64,000 bases of DNA from Ehretia macrophylla (taxonomy: Eukaryota; Streptophyta; Magnoliopsida; Boraginales; Ehretiaceae): contig CM075775.1 in the NCBI GenBank assembly GCA_037974665.1, forward strand, positions 32,493,732 to 32,557,731. Direction: 5' to 3'. Position numbers and translations under genes: made by a program. Each line of letters opens with the position of its first letter. Within the stretch, counting starts at the first letter, position 1. Shown one piece after another: positions 1-13,446 of the stretch. Under the pieces are notes generated by a model. That model did no database searches. It worked only from the letters and a program-made list of their open reading frames with translations, and was not told where the DNA came from.

Positions 1-1384
1 GTTCATCCTTATCTTCAGGTACTTTTAACATACTTAACCATCTAAAATCATAAATTATTTGTTCGTGTTCTATTCATCAATACTAATTAATTAAGATTAA
101 TTTTAAAATTGCTTAGTACAAGTGTTGGAACACATATTCGTGTTAAAATTTTAAAAGTAAAGCTCAATGATATAGGGGCAGAAAAAAAATATATCAACAA
201 TAAATATATCTACAAATTATAGAATTGACTTAATACTATTTTATAGTTCAAAATTAGAAAATTTATTTGTAAATACAAATTTTCACATAATTTATTTATA
301 AATCAAATAATTTCATCACAAGTATTTCCAAACACTCTAATCTAAAATTCAAAGTCTCACAAAATTTTGAAATTACTCACCTTTGCTATAAGATTTAACA
401 AAAAAGTTATAAAACCGTATGTTAGAAGGGTATTTTTGTCTTTCCATTTCTTCTCTTTCTTTTCTTTTCTTTTTCTACTTTCTTTCCTTTTCATTCCCGC
501 CCGGCTGATATATAACTCAAAATCACAGGACTGAAAAAAGGGTAACCAATATATTTGATGTAAATAATTAGGCCCATTTGTCAAGTGTGGGACATTGATG
601 TAAATATATTTGTAAATGGATTTACTGTCAATATTTTTGAAAATCAATACAAGATCTTATTTATCGAGAAAAAATGATAGCCAAATATTCTCCATGTTCA
701 TAAATTCCCCACAACTTTCTTGTCTAGTAGAAATGCTAACAGTTTACTTTCTCATCTTTTTTTTTTCTTTCCATTTTGATACAATATTTTCCTTATAAAT
801 CCCAAGTGAGCCAACTCTTAACCAACTGACCCACTAATACATTGATACAAAAAAATAATAATAATAAAAATAAAAAATTAAGCTAAAGCAAAAGCTCAAA
901 AATGAAGATTTAAGTATTTATTTTATTGATTTTGGTAAAAGTGAACTAATTCAGAGTATAAACGTTGGATTAGACACTTTACAAAATTAAGACTAAATAT
1001 TAAGAGATCTATGCGTTTAATAAGGATAGAAAAAAAAAGAGAGAGAGAGAGAGAGAAAGAGAATGTCGAGTATTTTCTCTTAGCCATCCAAATTATTTTG
1101 GGCCTAGCTTTCTATAAAGATCCTGGGCCATCTACAAAAAAAGGCCCATGCTTAAAATTAAATGTGAAGAACTGTTTCACTATCAATATGACGTCAAGAT
1201 CTGTACGGAGTGAAGCAGGGGCATTATCATCGAGTAAAGATCTCTCATAATATTATAATATTGTGAACGAATCCAAAAGCTAAAATATTATATTATGATT
1301 GTATAAATAGTTTACAATCGTTGAATGTGACTCATAACATCATAAGGTTTTGAGCATATCTATTCTAATTACAACCATGCACTT
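1..1384. other. AT-rich intergenic spacer, no gene seen
   Basis: Only short chance ORFs, A/T homopolymers and a (GA)n tract at about 1030-1056. No conserved protein motif, tRNA-like fold or transposon terminus was recognised. Confidence 0.6.
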
Positions 1385-1489
1385 GCCATTTGGTCTAGTG
1401 GTATCACTTTAGATGCTTGAGGTCTTAAAATTAATTTTTGGAGTATATAACACCTTTTAAAAGTAATATAAAATTAACTTAGTCTTTCC
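1385..1489 (+). repeat. tRNA-derived SINE copy, split by the copia element
   Basis: A pol III box A (TGGTCTAGTGG) lies at 1391-1401. The body matches the complete SINE at 48862-48990, including the shared pieces 'tatataa', 'aagt' and 'aacttag'. The match breaks at 1489, where the 5' LTR begins. It appears to resume after 7710 (tttcatattaataaa against cctcccataaataaat in the other copy), so the LTR element landed in the SINE tail. Box B is eroded here. The SINE class is established knowledge; the split is inferred from the two copies. Confidence 0.6.
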
Positions 1490-1771
1490 TGTTATGAAAT
1501 GATGGATATTCATTATGAAGAACCATGTGATGCTTATCTATAATAAGATATTGTAATATATAAAGCTTCCTTTTAGAAAAGTAAAGGAACATGTTATGAT
1601 GATGATAAGTGGAGGATGACATCACTTACGATGTCATTAAGTTGCTATCTATGCTTATATATAGGAAGAGATTGTGAAGCAAAATGTATGAAGAAACATT
1701 CAATGAAATTCTCTTCTTTTCTTTATCTATATTTCTTCTTTATTATTATCTTTGATAATTATTTAATAACA
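1490..1771 (+). repeat. 5' LTR of the copia element
   Basis: This 282-bp direct repeat pairs with 7427-7710 and has TG..CA ends. By eye the two LTRs differ at roughly 15-18 positions plus a few small indels, so the insertion is old but still easily aligned. A TATA-like 'cttatatatagg' at about 1653-1664 could be the LTR promoter. Confidence 0.88.
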
Positions 1772-4450
1772 CGTTATCAGCACAAGGAGTCTCTACCAAT
1801 AATCACTTGCTAGAAGTAAGATGATAAGAACATCTCTAAATATCGTCTAGCCTCTTATGATCCAAAGGAAATTGGCATCTAGAACTCCTAACCCTTTCAT
1901 AAGGTAATGAAATGATCATCTTGAGTATACCAGATATGATAAGTTAGACAACTTAAATATAACAAATTTATTTGTGCTCAAAACTCAGTATATTGAAGGA
2001 CATTAATTTATTATTATAAACATGAGATGTGAATACTATCAACCCTGTACCAAAAGTTCAGATCTTCTGTGTTAAATACCGTATATCGTGTTGCTACTGG
2101 TTCTTTGCCATTGAAAGGTTTGGCTTGTTTATTGAATTTATGTTATAATATACATTTTATACTATCACATGCATATTCACGACCTTCTCTTTTGTGAGCA
2201 TGTTACTTTACTATTTGAAAGGAAAGGCTTATAATATTAATGAGAATGCTACTATGTCATATGATAACAATAAGTCAAGACAACTACACACCACATCATC
2301 ATATATATTCTTGGTATCACACATGATAGTCTTGACACAAATTGTTTATAATATATCCACCTTATATCATAATTTGTCCACATAGACATATTATATATAT
2401 ATTAAGCACTCTATATGATGTTATGTATTCTCCTCTTTAATGCCCGAATGATTTTCACCAAATTATAAATAAATAAATAAATGAACTGCTATTATGCATT
2501 ATATTTATACTACTCATGATAAGAATATAATAAAATAACCATGTCATGAACTACAAAATGAATTCAGCAAATGAGCAGATAGCAATTCATAGTTTTACTA
2601 ATAGATATTCTTCAGGTTTGCCAGTAAAACATGTCTTTGGCAATAGGGTTGTATACTGCAGAAGGATACATATTTGTAAGAATAACCAAATATAAATATG
2701 CAGTATGATTGTTGACATTAAAACAAAAAAAGGAAGTAGGGAACATAATAAACGAACCATAATCCAAACCCAAGTTTTCGTTTATGATGAAGAAGATGAT
2801 AATTGAAGCGAGAACATTAATTTGATTTGATATTATGCTAGGTTGGGTTGTTTCTTTGATTTCCTTGTAGTGTCAAAGAATATGAGTCGCAATTGACCAA
2901 CTTGGAAAAGCAGGTTTGTTAATGATGTGTACGCATTATTATAGGAGTGGTTTACATGATGGCTATTGCAATAAAAAAAATTAAATTAAATTGGCATGCA
3001 TAGACTTTACTCGATAGTTATGTAAGCTTTATATAATTCTTTATATAAAGTGTAATATTTTGGTCCAAGTTGATGAATAGTTCTGATGATGGCCGATTTT
3101 GGTTTGGTCAAAATGACCATGCCACAATTTTGTATTTCACGAGTTATTGGCTTTATTTGCTGGAATGTTTGTGGTTTAGCCAAAAAGATTAAGATTTGAG
3201 ATTAGATCTAATCATTCCTATTAAAGAAAGCAAAGGTATGGTGTGATTTTTTTTTCTTCAACAGTGGTGGCATGGCTTTAGCTTTTTTCTGCTTGTGCTC
3301 ATAATTACATGTACATAGTATAATAAATCTATTATTGCAAGGTTCAATTAATTACGAGAAAAGATCTACACAAAGATCTAACAAGGAGCTCGCTAGATGC
3401 AGTTTGCTGCACCTTATTGTAAAAGGCCATTATAATTTTTTGGTGATGGTCTTACTTGAAAGGCAAACTTTTCATAAGCAAAAGTATAACCAAACAAATT
3501 GGTGGGCCCTACTCAATCAAGTGTTTTGAATAACCACATAATCACATATATTTTATTCACATGATAGTCAATATTTAGGTGATAAATGAGAATGCAGAAA
3601 ATTGTTGTATGGCTGCTTGTCTGTTTCCCAAGACAAATGGGCATTAATCTATTTCAACCATATGAGGTAATGATTTCATTTGTGTTGGAATTATCTTCGT
3701 CCTACTACAACACACTAATGATATTATTTAATTGTTATATGTTAATGCTTCATAGTCAAGTTGTTTGACATATCTCACAATTCAAGCTTAATGCAAATTT
3801 TCAATACTACTTGGACCATATGTTGAAATCATTCTTAGCTTGATAATTAAAAAAAAAGTGATTTGACCGAGTGAGTAGGGTTTTTGACCCAATACTCTTT
3901 TTATTCTCCCTTTCCCCTCTCGCCGCATACTCCATCTTCATTCCTCCATTATTTTTCTCTCTTTCACTTCATCTTCTTCATCCGTAACATCGAGAAAAAA
4001 AAAATTCAAAGGTTAGTAATGGAGGAGTGCATGAATGTGGTTCTAATTTTTATATGTATATTACTTATGATCCTTATTTTTTTTTCGTTTTCGTCAAGTT
4101 TGTAATTTTGAATATAAATGTGAAACTTGATTAAAATAAGGATCTATATCATAGATCTAAATCTTTTGGTATTTTAGATGGTTGAATTTTGAGATTTCGA
4201 TTAAACTCTTGTACTTTAATCTTTATTTCATTTGTAGCACGTTAACCGTTTAGAGCTATTGAATGGTGTCATATTATTCTCAAGATCCACTTGCAATTTA
4301 TAACTTGGAGTTATATGATTTTATGTTCTCATATATAATTTATTGTGGTATGATGAACAAAATAAATATATCTTACTAGATGAATGTATTTTTAGTATTA
4401 TTATTCCTATGAATATGAGTTTTCTCATATGACTATATGTGCAGTTGAAA

Positions 4451-4482
<32 letters not shown>

Positions 4483-4938
4483 TCTAGTTTTTCCATGCGT
4501 TGAAATGATCACTTGTGTGGTATAAGTGTCACGGTAATGAAAGGAATTCATGAAAAATTCTTATGAACACCCACTAATGAATCATAGGATATTGGATTCA
4601 AAGTGTTCTATATTTTGACATGATATGAGAAGAATTATTATAAATTCATATGGGTACCGATTAAAGAATCAAATGATTCTGTTACCAAATAAATTTTCAT
4701 GTACTACTTGTGCCCAAAGAAAATTGATTAAAAGGCCATCCCGTATTAAAATTGATATCAGAAATTCTGTATTTCGATAAATGATTCAAGGGGATATATG
4801 CGAGCCTATTATTATATCATGCGGATCATTTCGATATTTTATGGTATTAATCAATACCCCAATAGTGTATATTGGGATTTGTGGTGAGCATTATGTGACT
4901 CACACACATATGGTTTAGCTGAAACCTTTATTAAATAT

Positions 4939-6960
4939 TTGCAGCTAATTGCTAGACCAATATTATTACTGACTAAATCTGGTCGTGTTGAGGACATGGG
5001 TATCATATGCTGCAACATTTATTCAAACAAAGCCAATCGTTTGAATTATATACTCCCCATTATTCAAATCTCATCTAAGGATATTTTGTGCAATGTATGT
5101 TTCTATTATTCCCCCACAAGCGCTTAAAGATGGGTTTATAAAAGAAACTGAGAATTTATGAAATCCCATCAAATATTATATTGGGACATTGAATGAATCA
5201 ATTTCAATAGTATATTTTGCCAATTAATGAAACAATAAATACTTATATGGCAAGTTTATCATATGATCCTCATATAAATATCAAATGCATTCCCGGATGC
5301 AAAAATAGTGACTAAGTCACATATACCAGCTTTAAATACTCCTACATATCAGAATTGATATTTCAATTGAGAAACATATAAAAGAATAACATCTACTACA
5401 CATTGAAATGGTGGTAGACATAGCGGTTCACAAATAAAGGAGCAAAATATGCGAGTTGGTATTTTTGAATTATTTGATATCTTGCAGATGTCAAAATAAG
5501 GAGTTGAAAATATAACTGAGAAATATTACTCTACGAGAGTATTAGGTACCTGAAAATGATGTGAATATTGAAAATATTGAGACTAAAGAGATCTCACTCA
5601 GTTAAATTACTCCTAGAAAGGAATGGAACCGACAATAGAAATTGATCATGATCAAATTTTGAACACTGCAGTAGCTACTCATGTTATGAAAAAATCGAGG
5701 ATCTTACATTACAAGTCCACTAAAGAATGTCGACAAATAAATGATTGGCCAATAAAATCAATGAGACATAATCCAGACATAAAATGAGTACATATGACAT
5801 ACGTATGAATGCTCAAATCCTCATTGGAATGACATATGTATGGTTAATGATATGCTTATTGAAATGATATATGTCTAGTTGTTGAAATGCACATTGAAAT
5901 ATGTATTGTTGTTGACATCCACATGAAATCTGTATAGTTGATGGGATTGAGGGGGAGCATTGTACGAAATCAATCCCACATCACTATGAAAAATTTCAAG
6001 GAATTAATCATAATAGTTGTCTTTTCTTTAAATTGTTTAAAGGCAAACAAGGAATGTGTTAGTAGGCTGTGTGATTATACCTTAGTGTATATTCTTCGGG
6101 AAAATCATATTGATATTAGCTTGGTAATTTTTGAAAAAGGACTTCATATGCGTCTTGTGAATATGGTAATAATTTACCTATATAAATCACATGATAATAT
6201 TATTGAAGTCTTAGAATGACTCTATATGCTTGAAGCATATATTCAAGTGATAATGATATTTAAGTCTTGGAAGGACTTTATATGCCTGAAGTATATATTC
6301 ACGTGATAATAATATTTATACTGAAGTCCTAGAAGGACTTTATATGCTGAAAATCATATGAATGAAAATCTTGAGAAATTTATTTGATTACAAAGATCTT
6401 TGTATGGAATAAAACATTGTAGAAGAATGTAATAGAATTTTCTTAGAATATAATGATATCATGACATATTTTCTTCTGATTATTATATACATTTGTTATA
6501 TATGTTGATAAATACTATAATGACTCACCAAGAGTTATTGGTCCTGGAGTATTATATTTGAGTACAATTAATGTACTAATATATCTTTTTGATAATACAA
6601 TATAATATATTTGGTTAATTTGTTATCTAGGTATAGTGTAGCTCTAATCTGAAGTATCGTGCTATATATGTGGAATATCACATATGAACTTATCGTATCC
6701 AAGAACATTGAAATCATCATATATTGGCTCTACAGATGTTGACCATTTATTTGAACCCCACAAAGTAAGATCACTAACAACCTATGTATTCACTTGTAGT
6801 GACAAGTATATTGTGGCGATCCATGAAACAGATCATGAATACTTCATTTTGAAATCATGCTGAGATTATGACAATTCATGTGGCTGGTTGAGAATGCATA
6901 TGATTGAGAACTGTCACCAATGAATCATGTTGCAATGACGGGAAGAAGGTATTTGTGCGC
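4939..6960 (+). pseudogene. Decayed copia pol (integrase, RT, RNase H)
   Basis: Fragments in different frames resemble copia Pol in the expected order. At 4939-5127 is an integrase C-terminal-like stretch (QLIARPILLLTKS..., then a 'YYSPTS' piece where copia has PIPPPQRTKMG). Near 6490-6515 is an RT active-site relic, YVDK in place of YVDD. At 6747-6815 is the RNase H segment EPHKVRSLTTYVFTC (family form SDPHKARSQTGYVFTC). Stops and frameshifts separate the pieces. This is a relic with no coding capacity. Confidence 0.75.
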
Positions 6961-7426
6961 TGTACTCTTTTTCCTTCACCAAGATTTTTTTCCACTGGGT
7001 TTTTCCTGGTAAGGTTTTAACGAGGCAAACCAAATACAAACATGTCACACTAAAACTCTATTTGAGCATGAAACTTAAAAGGGACATGACATCAATGCTC
7101 ATCAATTTCAAAGTCAAACAAATGTTACAGGATCCACAGAAGCATTGCCAACGATGAGCTAACTACCAAGATAGACATGTGTTGACTTTGTGATCATTAT
7201 TAATATATCCATATGAGAGGGAACCTTATACGAACTGTACTATTTTTCCTTCGCATAGGTTTTGTCCTACTGGGTTTTCCTAGCAAGGTTTTAATGAGAC
7301 AGTACAAGAAGCATATATAAATAATATTGTACTCTTTTCTTTCATCAAGTTTTTATCCCATTGGATTTTTCTTGACAAATGTTTTTAACGAGGCATATTC
7401 TTAAAAGATGAATATCCAAGGAGGAG

Positions 7427-7710
7427 TGTTATGAAATGATGGATATTCATTATGAAGAACCATATGATGCTTATCTATAATTAGATATTGAAATATATAA
7501 AGCTTCCTTTTAGAAAAGTAAAGGAACATGTTATGATGATAATAAGTGAAGGATGACATCACTTACAATGTCATCAGGTTGCTATCTATGCTTATATATA
7601 GGGAGAGACTGTGAAGCAAAATGTATGAAAAAACATTCAATTAAATTCTATTCTCTTCTCTATCTATATTTCTTATTTATTATATTATCTTTAATAATTA
7701 TTTTATAACA
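7427..7710 (+). repeat. 3' LTR of the copia element
   Basis: This 284-bp partner of the 5' LTR is preceded directly by the purine tract ending at 7426. It ends 'ttataaca' and is followed by TTTCA, which matches the 5' flank TTTCC at four of five bases. Confidence 0.88.
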
Positions 7711-8440
7711 TTTCATATTAATAAAAGAAGACAAAGTCAAACGTTGGTTTGATTTAGTCAATTAGCGCCAATCGTAACACATGAAAACTTGGATGGCAAA
7801 ACCAAGCATTGTTTGACCCCCCATAGAGTAGGTTAGAGTGCAAACAAATTTCAAATGACCTAGAGAAGAATAGAATAATGGGTGAAATATTACTAACGCA
7901 ACTAAATTATATCCCAATTTTTATTTTCCTCATTCAACAATTTTCGTCATTTAATTATTTTTGATTTTAAAAGAACTATTAATTTATTATTTAAGTTTTA
8001 TTTTGATTATTCTATTCATTTTTTTATTAAAATAAATTAACTGTTAGAGATAAAATCGTAAAATTACTTACACTAATTATCTTTTGGCCATCAAAATGTA
8101 TTTGTAATTCTACCTCAATTTGCTTAAAAGTCCAGAAAAAAAGAAGAAAATAAATGATTGAAATGGCTAAGTGAAAAAAGAATTAAAAACACATTTGGAA
8201 ACTCTTGAAATTCGTCAACATCAAAGACGTCAATACGTAAATTTCTTCTTTTTCCTTCTTTGCAAGGAGACAAGAACGATGGAAAAATTGAATTACGAAT
8301 TGAGAGGATGACTCGTTCTTTTTATTTTTTTTTCAATTAACAAAAGGAATTTCCTCAACAACGTAGACATACTATGTCAATACATGAATTTTGAAGTTGA
8401 AAAATTGTTTAATCAATTCGAACTAATATCAATTTTTCAT
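7711..8440. other. Spacer and distal promoter of the 4CLL gene
   Basis: AT-rich sequence between the 3' LTR and the 4CLL promoter. The start probably continues the tail of the interrupted SINE. No ORF or defined element was recognised. Confidence 0.5.
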
Positions 8441-8450
8441 ATATTTATAA
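8441..8450 (+). promoter_or_regulatory. Candidate TATA box of the 4CLL gene
   Basis: The sequence atatttataa lies about 200 bp before the 4CLL start codon, which would give a 5' leader of roughly 170 nt. A 10-bp palindrome (acctataggt) follows directly. This is position plus motif only; the transcription start is not proven. Confidence 0.35.
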
Positions 8451-8644
8451 TACCTATAGGTATAAGTTCTACCTATGAGAGGCTGACCACCAAACCGGAT
8501 TTATAGTAAAATTTTCCTTCGGAGTTAACGTTCTTGAACAATTTCTACAAGAAAAAAACATTTTTATATTCTCCCTAAACATATCCATCTTCTTCATTTG
8601 AAGCAATCCAAGAAAACCAAACCAGACCATAACCTTCTCCATCA

Positions 8645-11600
8645 ATGTCACCACCAATCTATAGCCAAGATGGCATCTATAGATCTCCAAGACCACCCAT
8701 CTCTCTGCCACAAAACCCTAACCTTTCAATGATCTCATTCCTCTTCAGAAACCTTTCCTCCATATCCAAAACCACTGCACTCATTGATGCTGAAACAGGC
8801 CAAGCCTTAACATTTCATGAGCTCAAAAAACAAGTTTCAAACCTCTCTCAAGCCCTCCTGATCAAGCTTAACCTAACCAAGAATGATGTTGTTCTCATTT
8901 TCTCACCAAACTCTATATATTTCCCCATCTCTTTCCTTGCTGTTGTTGCCATTGGTGCCATTGCCACCACTGTTTACCCTCTATACACCATTAATGAGTT
9001 ATCAAACCAGGTCAAAGATTCTAGCCCTAAACTTGTTATCACTGTTAGTGAACTATACCATAAAGTCAAACACTTAAATCTTCCATGTATTTTGCTTGGT
9101 CCTAAAGGTGATCCACATGATCAAAGTACTGTTTCACCCAATTCATCAATTTGGTATTGGCCAGATTTGATGAACTCTTTAAGTAATGTTGAATCAGACT
9201 CGAGATTAGAATGGCCATCAGTGATGGAAAATGATGTTGCAGCACTGTTGTATTCATCTGGCACGACTGGGAAGAGTAAAGGGGTGATTTTAACGCACAG
9301 AAACTTCATTGCCACGGCACTAATGGTGGCTTCAGACCAAGATTTTTATGGTGATCAGAAAAACGTGTTTCTTTGTTTTCTTCCCATGTTTCATATATTT
9401 GGTTTGTCAGTGGTGACTTATGCGCAGCTGCAAAGAGGCAACACAGTGGTGGTGATGACGAAGTTTGAGTTGGATAAAGCTTTGAGTGCTATTCAGAAGT
9501 ATAGAGTGACTCATATGTATGCTGCGCCACCAGTTGTGGTGGCTCTGGTGAAGCAGAAGGAGGTGGTGAAGAAATATGATGTTTCATCATTGAAAGAAAT
9601 AGGATCAGGTGCTGCACCCTTGGGGAAGGATGTAATGGAGGATTGTGCAAAGATTTTTCCAAAAGCTGTGGTTTTTCAGGTGATTAGATATAAAGAGCAT
9701 TTAATATAGTAGATTCTTGATTATTGTTTGATTAGTAGATTCCTATATATGTTTGATGATTGGATTCTCGAAGTCCCGAGTTGAGTATCCTAAATTTGCA
9801 GGTGAGACTAGTGTTGTAACGATTCAGGCTCAATTATTGACATACCAACACATTGAGTCTAATTAATTAACAAAAAATGCTTAAGTTCGTATTAACGATA
9901 ATACTGAGTCCAAATTATTATAAATTGAGCATACATCTCTTACAAACTTGATGAGAGAGACGAGATGTCACACTCGAGCTTACGAGTCATCAATAAGGAT
10001 TTGTATGTTGGCTTCATATTTGAATGTAGACAGAATTTATGAAATTTTGATAACCCAATCTCAGATCACCAAATTTTGAATGCACAAAATAAGAACTTTC
10101 TCCAAATTAATTCCCATGTGATATTTTTCTGAGTTGTAGACATGCAAAGCATGATCTTGTACTAAAGCAATCACTTCATGTCCAAGAGTGTGCGGAATGA
10201 TCATGTATATGATCAGTTATAATCAGAGGTTTGAGCTCAAAGCACAGTTTCCGTCTCCATTGTATAAAAAGAAAAAAAAAATGCAATCACCCTTGAAAGT
10301 AGATTGATCAGGTGAACCAACCACAACCATCCTGAATGGTTTTGTCATTTTAGGAAAGACTAGTATCTACCTCAGATACTGCCTTAAAGATGGTCAATTT
10401 CTATAGTACCTTTGTGAACTTTGCAATGACGAGATGTGTTAAGAATCATGCAGTTTTATTCTAAAATTAGTTGGTGGGGTATGAAGTAGTCCGGGATAAT
10501 GTTTGATTTGGATTTGAAAACTTCTCCTGTTGAATTGCAATGAAAAGTTACGAATTTTGGCAGGGGTATGGAATGACAGAAACATGTGGAATGATTTCAA
10601 TAGAAGATACAAGAAGGGGAAGTCGACATTCAGGTTCAAGTGGGATGCTTGTTCCAGGAGTTGAGTCTCGAATAATAGACATTGCCACAAAGAAACCACT
10701 CCCCCCTTTCCAGAAAGGGGAGATTTTAGTTTGTGGTGCGAATATGATGCAAGGTACAGATAAGTAGTTACATTTCGTCTCACATCGGTTTTATATGAGA
10801 TTTGTGTTCACTTTATAGTGACTTGAGTTCGCTACTACAATCAACATTGGCTTAAGATCCTTGTCAATGTTGTAATCTGAATTCACTTCAGTCTTGCATT
10901 GACAAATTGTATATTGATCAGCTTTGGGATATTAATCCATGTTGGTATCAGCATACTGTAATTAGTGTAATCACTAATTGTTATCTACTGCTGAACTGCA
11001 CTAACTCCAGATTTCATCTTTCAAAACTTTATAGCTGCTCTCAGTGTGTGAAGTATTGAATGCCTAAACTCGAACATAATTCATTTATGGCTCGGTCAAG
11101 CTTTCTTGTCTAGTCATTCTATGATCGGATCTTTGGCCAGTGACATTCCCCTTCCAGGGCTCTCAGAACTTGGGTGTCTGGTTCCGCTACTGCCCAAGAA
11201 TGTGCTGAAGATTGGAGCAATAATAGCTCTAGCAAATGTCATACTGAGACTTTTTACTACATCACACTTTATTATGACTTCAAGAAATGAACTTGATTGA
11301 TTTTAAACTATGATTTAGTTGTTATATTTCTCACTCAAACTTGATTATGCCATGCTGCGAGTGCGATAATGAGTAATATGATGATTATCATTTGCAGGAT
11401 ACTTCAATAATCAAAGAGCCACAGAGCAAACCATGGATAAAGATGGGTGGGTATACACTGGAGATTTAGGCTATTTTGATGAAGAGGGGCAGATATATGT
11501 TGTAGATCGGATAAAAGAACTTATCAAGTGTAAAGGCTTTCAGGTGATTAGATTTATATCATGGGATATTGACACATAAAATTCTTTTCAGCCTTTCCTA

Positions 11601-12204
11601 AGCTATATATCGTTCTATCGAATGAGAGCACATGTTAGTAATGGTGACACATGTCAGCGTCATGAGAATCACCACGGACTTATATGTGTTTCTTGTCAAC
11701 CAGGTTGCTCCAGCAGAGCTTGAAGAGTTGCTGATTACTCACCCTGGAGTATCAGATGCTGCTGTTATTCCGCGAGTAACGACAACATTATTGAAGGATT
11801 ATCTAGTGATAACATAGATATTTACTCGTAAATTTCTTTTATAGGTCTCCTGATGCTGAAGCTGGAGAGGTTCCTATAGCATACATTGTTCGTTCAGCCG
11901 GTAGCTCAGTAACTGAAGAAGAAGTTCAGAAATTTATTGCAGAACAGGTACATTAGCTTTAAAGCATTATATGTAACAAACCAAACCAAACGAAATCTTA
12001 TCCTATTAAACGAGGCATAAAAAGTCTCACACCATTGATGAATCCAGGATTTTCATTTCATTGCTTGACTAATTTGTCTGTCAACAGGTTGCACCTTACA
12101 AAAGATTGCGCAAAGTAATTTTCACTGCTAGTATTCCGAAATCGGCCTCAGGCAAGATCCTGAGAAGAGAGCTGATCAAACTGAGAGTTTTGTCAAAACT
12201 CTAG
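8645..12204 (+). CDS. 4CLL7: 4-coumarate:CoA ligase-like acyl-CoA synthetase, peroxisomal
   Basis: Member of the ANL superfamily: it would adenylate a carboxylic acid with ATP and transfer it to CoA. Six exons join in frame to 552 aa, a normal 4CL length: 8645-9679, 10564-10753, 11398-11543, 11704-11771, 11845-11947 and 12088-12204. The ATP-binding loop [10 protein letters not shown] is at residues 204-213, GYGMTE at 346-351, YTGDLG at 428-433, VDRIKELIK at about 444-452, and the catalytic lysine of SASGK at 537. The last three residues are SKL, a peroxisomal PTS1 signal. The N-terminus (DGIYRSPRP) resembles Arabidopsis 4CLL7 (At4g05160), a peroxisomal enzyme linked to jasmonate-precursor and fatty-acid activation. 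The substrate is inferred; true lignin 4CLs lack SKL. Intron 4 is GC-AG. The ATG at 8645 is the first in frame and matches the family N-terminus. Confidence 0.94.
11772..11844 (+). other. Non-canonical GC-AG intron 4 of 4CLL
   Basis: The 73-nt intron starts GCGAGT and ends ATAG. Exon 4 ends ATT CC and exon 5 starts G TCT CCT, giving [12 protein letters not shown], which matches the family (IPFPDEEAGEVP in 4CLL7). The nearby canonical GT at 11776 would add one codon, shift the frame and hit TGA three codons into exon 5. The GC donor is therefore needed for a full-length enzyme. Confidence 0.85.
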
Positions 12205-13446
12205 TACTAGACAATAGCTACTACCATTCAATCTGGTAGATGTATTAATCACAAAAATATGTATATCAGTAATGGGGGTTTCATTGATAAATAACCCCAG
12301 ACAAAAAGCATTAAACTAAGATACCATCATCTATGGTCAATCTGGTAGATCTGATACAAAGTGAATCATCATTTTGGTAATAGTCTGCAGCATTTTATCC
12401 TATGATATATATATGAGACACTGAATAGACTTTCATATAAAATTCATCAATGATAATATTAAAGGGGTAGATGAACTTGAAACAAATTTTATTGCAACTC
12501 TTTCAGTTGTAGCATTAAGCTAGCAGATCTTGCATTATAATGCATGTTAATCCTTGAATTTAATCCTCAATGCAGCCTCCAAATATTAAGAAAGAGAAAA
12601 TAAATGGTTTAGGTCACATATATTTACTTAAAATATCTGACAAAAATTGTACAAGGATTATTATTATTATTACCCAACTGCCACTCAATTTCAAAGCACT
12701 CTACATCATAATAAAGCAAAAGATTCAATCCAACTACGTGTCCCTACAACTACTTTGTTACGGCTTCATTTTGAGATGAATAGGGCGTTGATGAAAATCT
12801 TAATATTCCTAAAAAAACATACTTCAAAGGTAGAAAAAAAGTTAAGGAATAGTAGATTATCGCTTATAGTCACTCACTGGAGCGGGGCTTTGGAACTTTG
12901 ATATGTAGATTTGATCAAAGCAAGCTAGTGAGTCAGGAAACTCGATAATGGAGGACACAGGAAACACAATTTATGCAAAATTATTTATTCTTGGTAGACT
13001 TAGACCGGGTAAGATTTACCAAGTTCTGTTCACATTCGAATATTTGATTAGGATAATTAATTTTTTTAGTTGTTAGATAATCTACTTTAAATTTCAAATA
13101 TTCGTTAAATCTAAAAGTATAAAAATACCCTGGCCATACGATTCGGCTGCTGGACTGACGAATCAGGAAGCAACCCGCAAAAATTAATTCCGTCTTTGCA
13201 CACTAGGGGAAGGTAGTCCAATCAATTAACATTCATTATTATCCTGGAATGTTTTAGTGCTTTGTCTAGCAAGAAGTTTTGCAATCTATGCCTCATAGCC
13301 AGTTAAGGTAAGTTTTGTGTTTGATTAACCCGATTTTATTTTTATTGGGGCCAAAAATGGCCCAAGTTCAAGACACAAAATGATGGTCCAATGCGCTTTA
13401 GAACAAGAATACAAATCCCACTAAAGAAGAAGTAACCTTTGGACTA
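12205..13446. other. 3' flank of 4CLL and spacer
   Basis: It contains the probable 3' UTR of 4CLL, then AT-rich DNA with no recognised gene. The small ORFs at 12570-12900 have no family features. Confidence 0.5.

Larger units (their letters stand above)
1490..7710 (+). mobile_element. Degenerate Ty1-copia LTR retrotransposon
   Basis: Two near-identical direct repeats of about 283 bp (1490-1771 and 7427-7710) start with TG and end with CA. Flanks are TTTCC on the left and TTTCA on the right, a 5-bp target duplication with one mismatch. A purine tract (caaggaggag) abuts the 3' LTR, as a polypurine tract should, and a tRNA-binding-site-like stretch (cgttatcagcac) follows the 5' LTR. Decayed copia reading frames run in order: integrase-like around 4940-5130, reverse transcriptase with a YVDK relic of YVDD near 6500, and RNase H with EPHKVRSLTTYVFTC at about 6753-6797. 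The stretch 6950-7400 repeats the copia 3' tail phrase 'ctgggtttttcctggtaagg'. Gag is unrecognisable. No frame is intact, so the element is dead. Confidence 0.88.
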
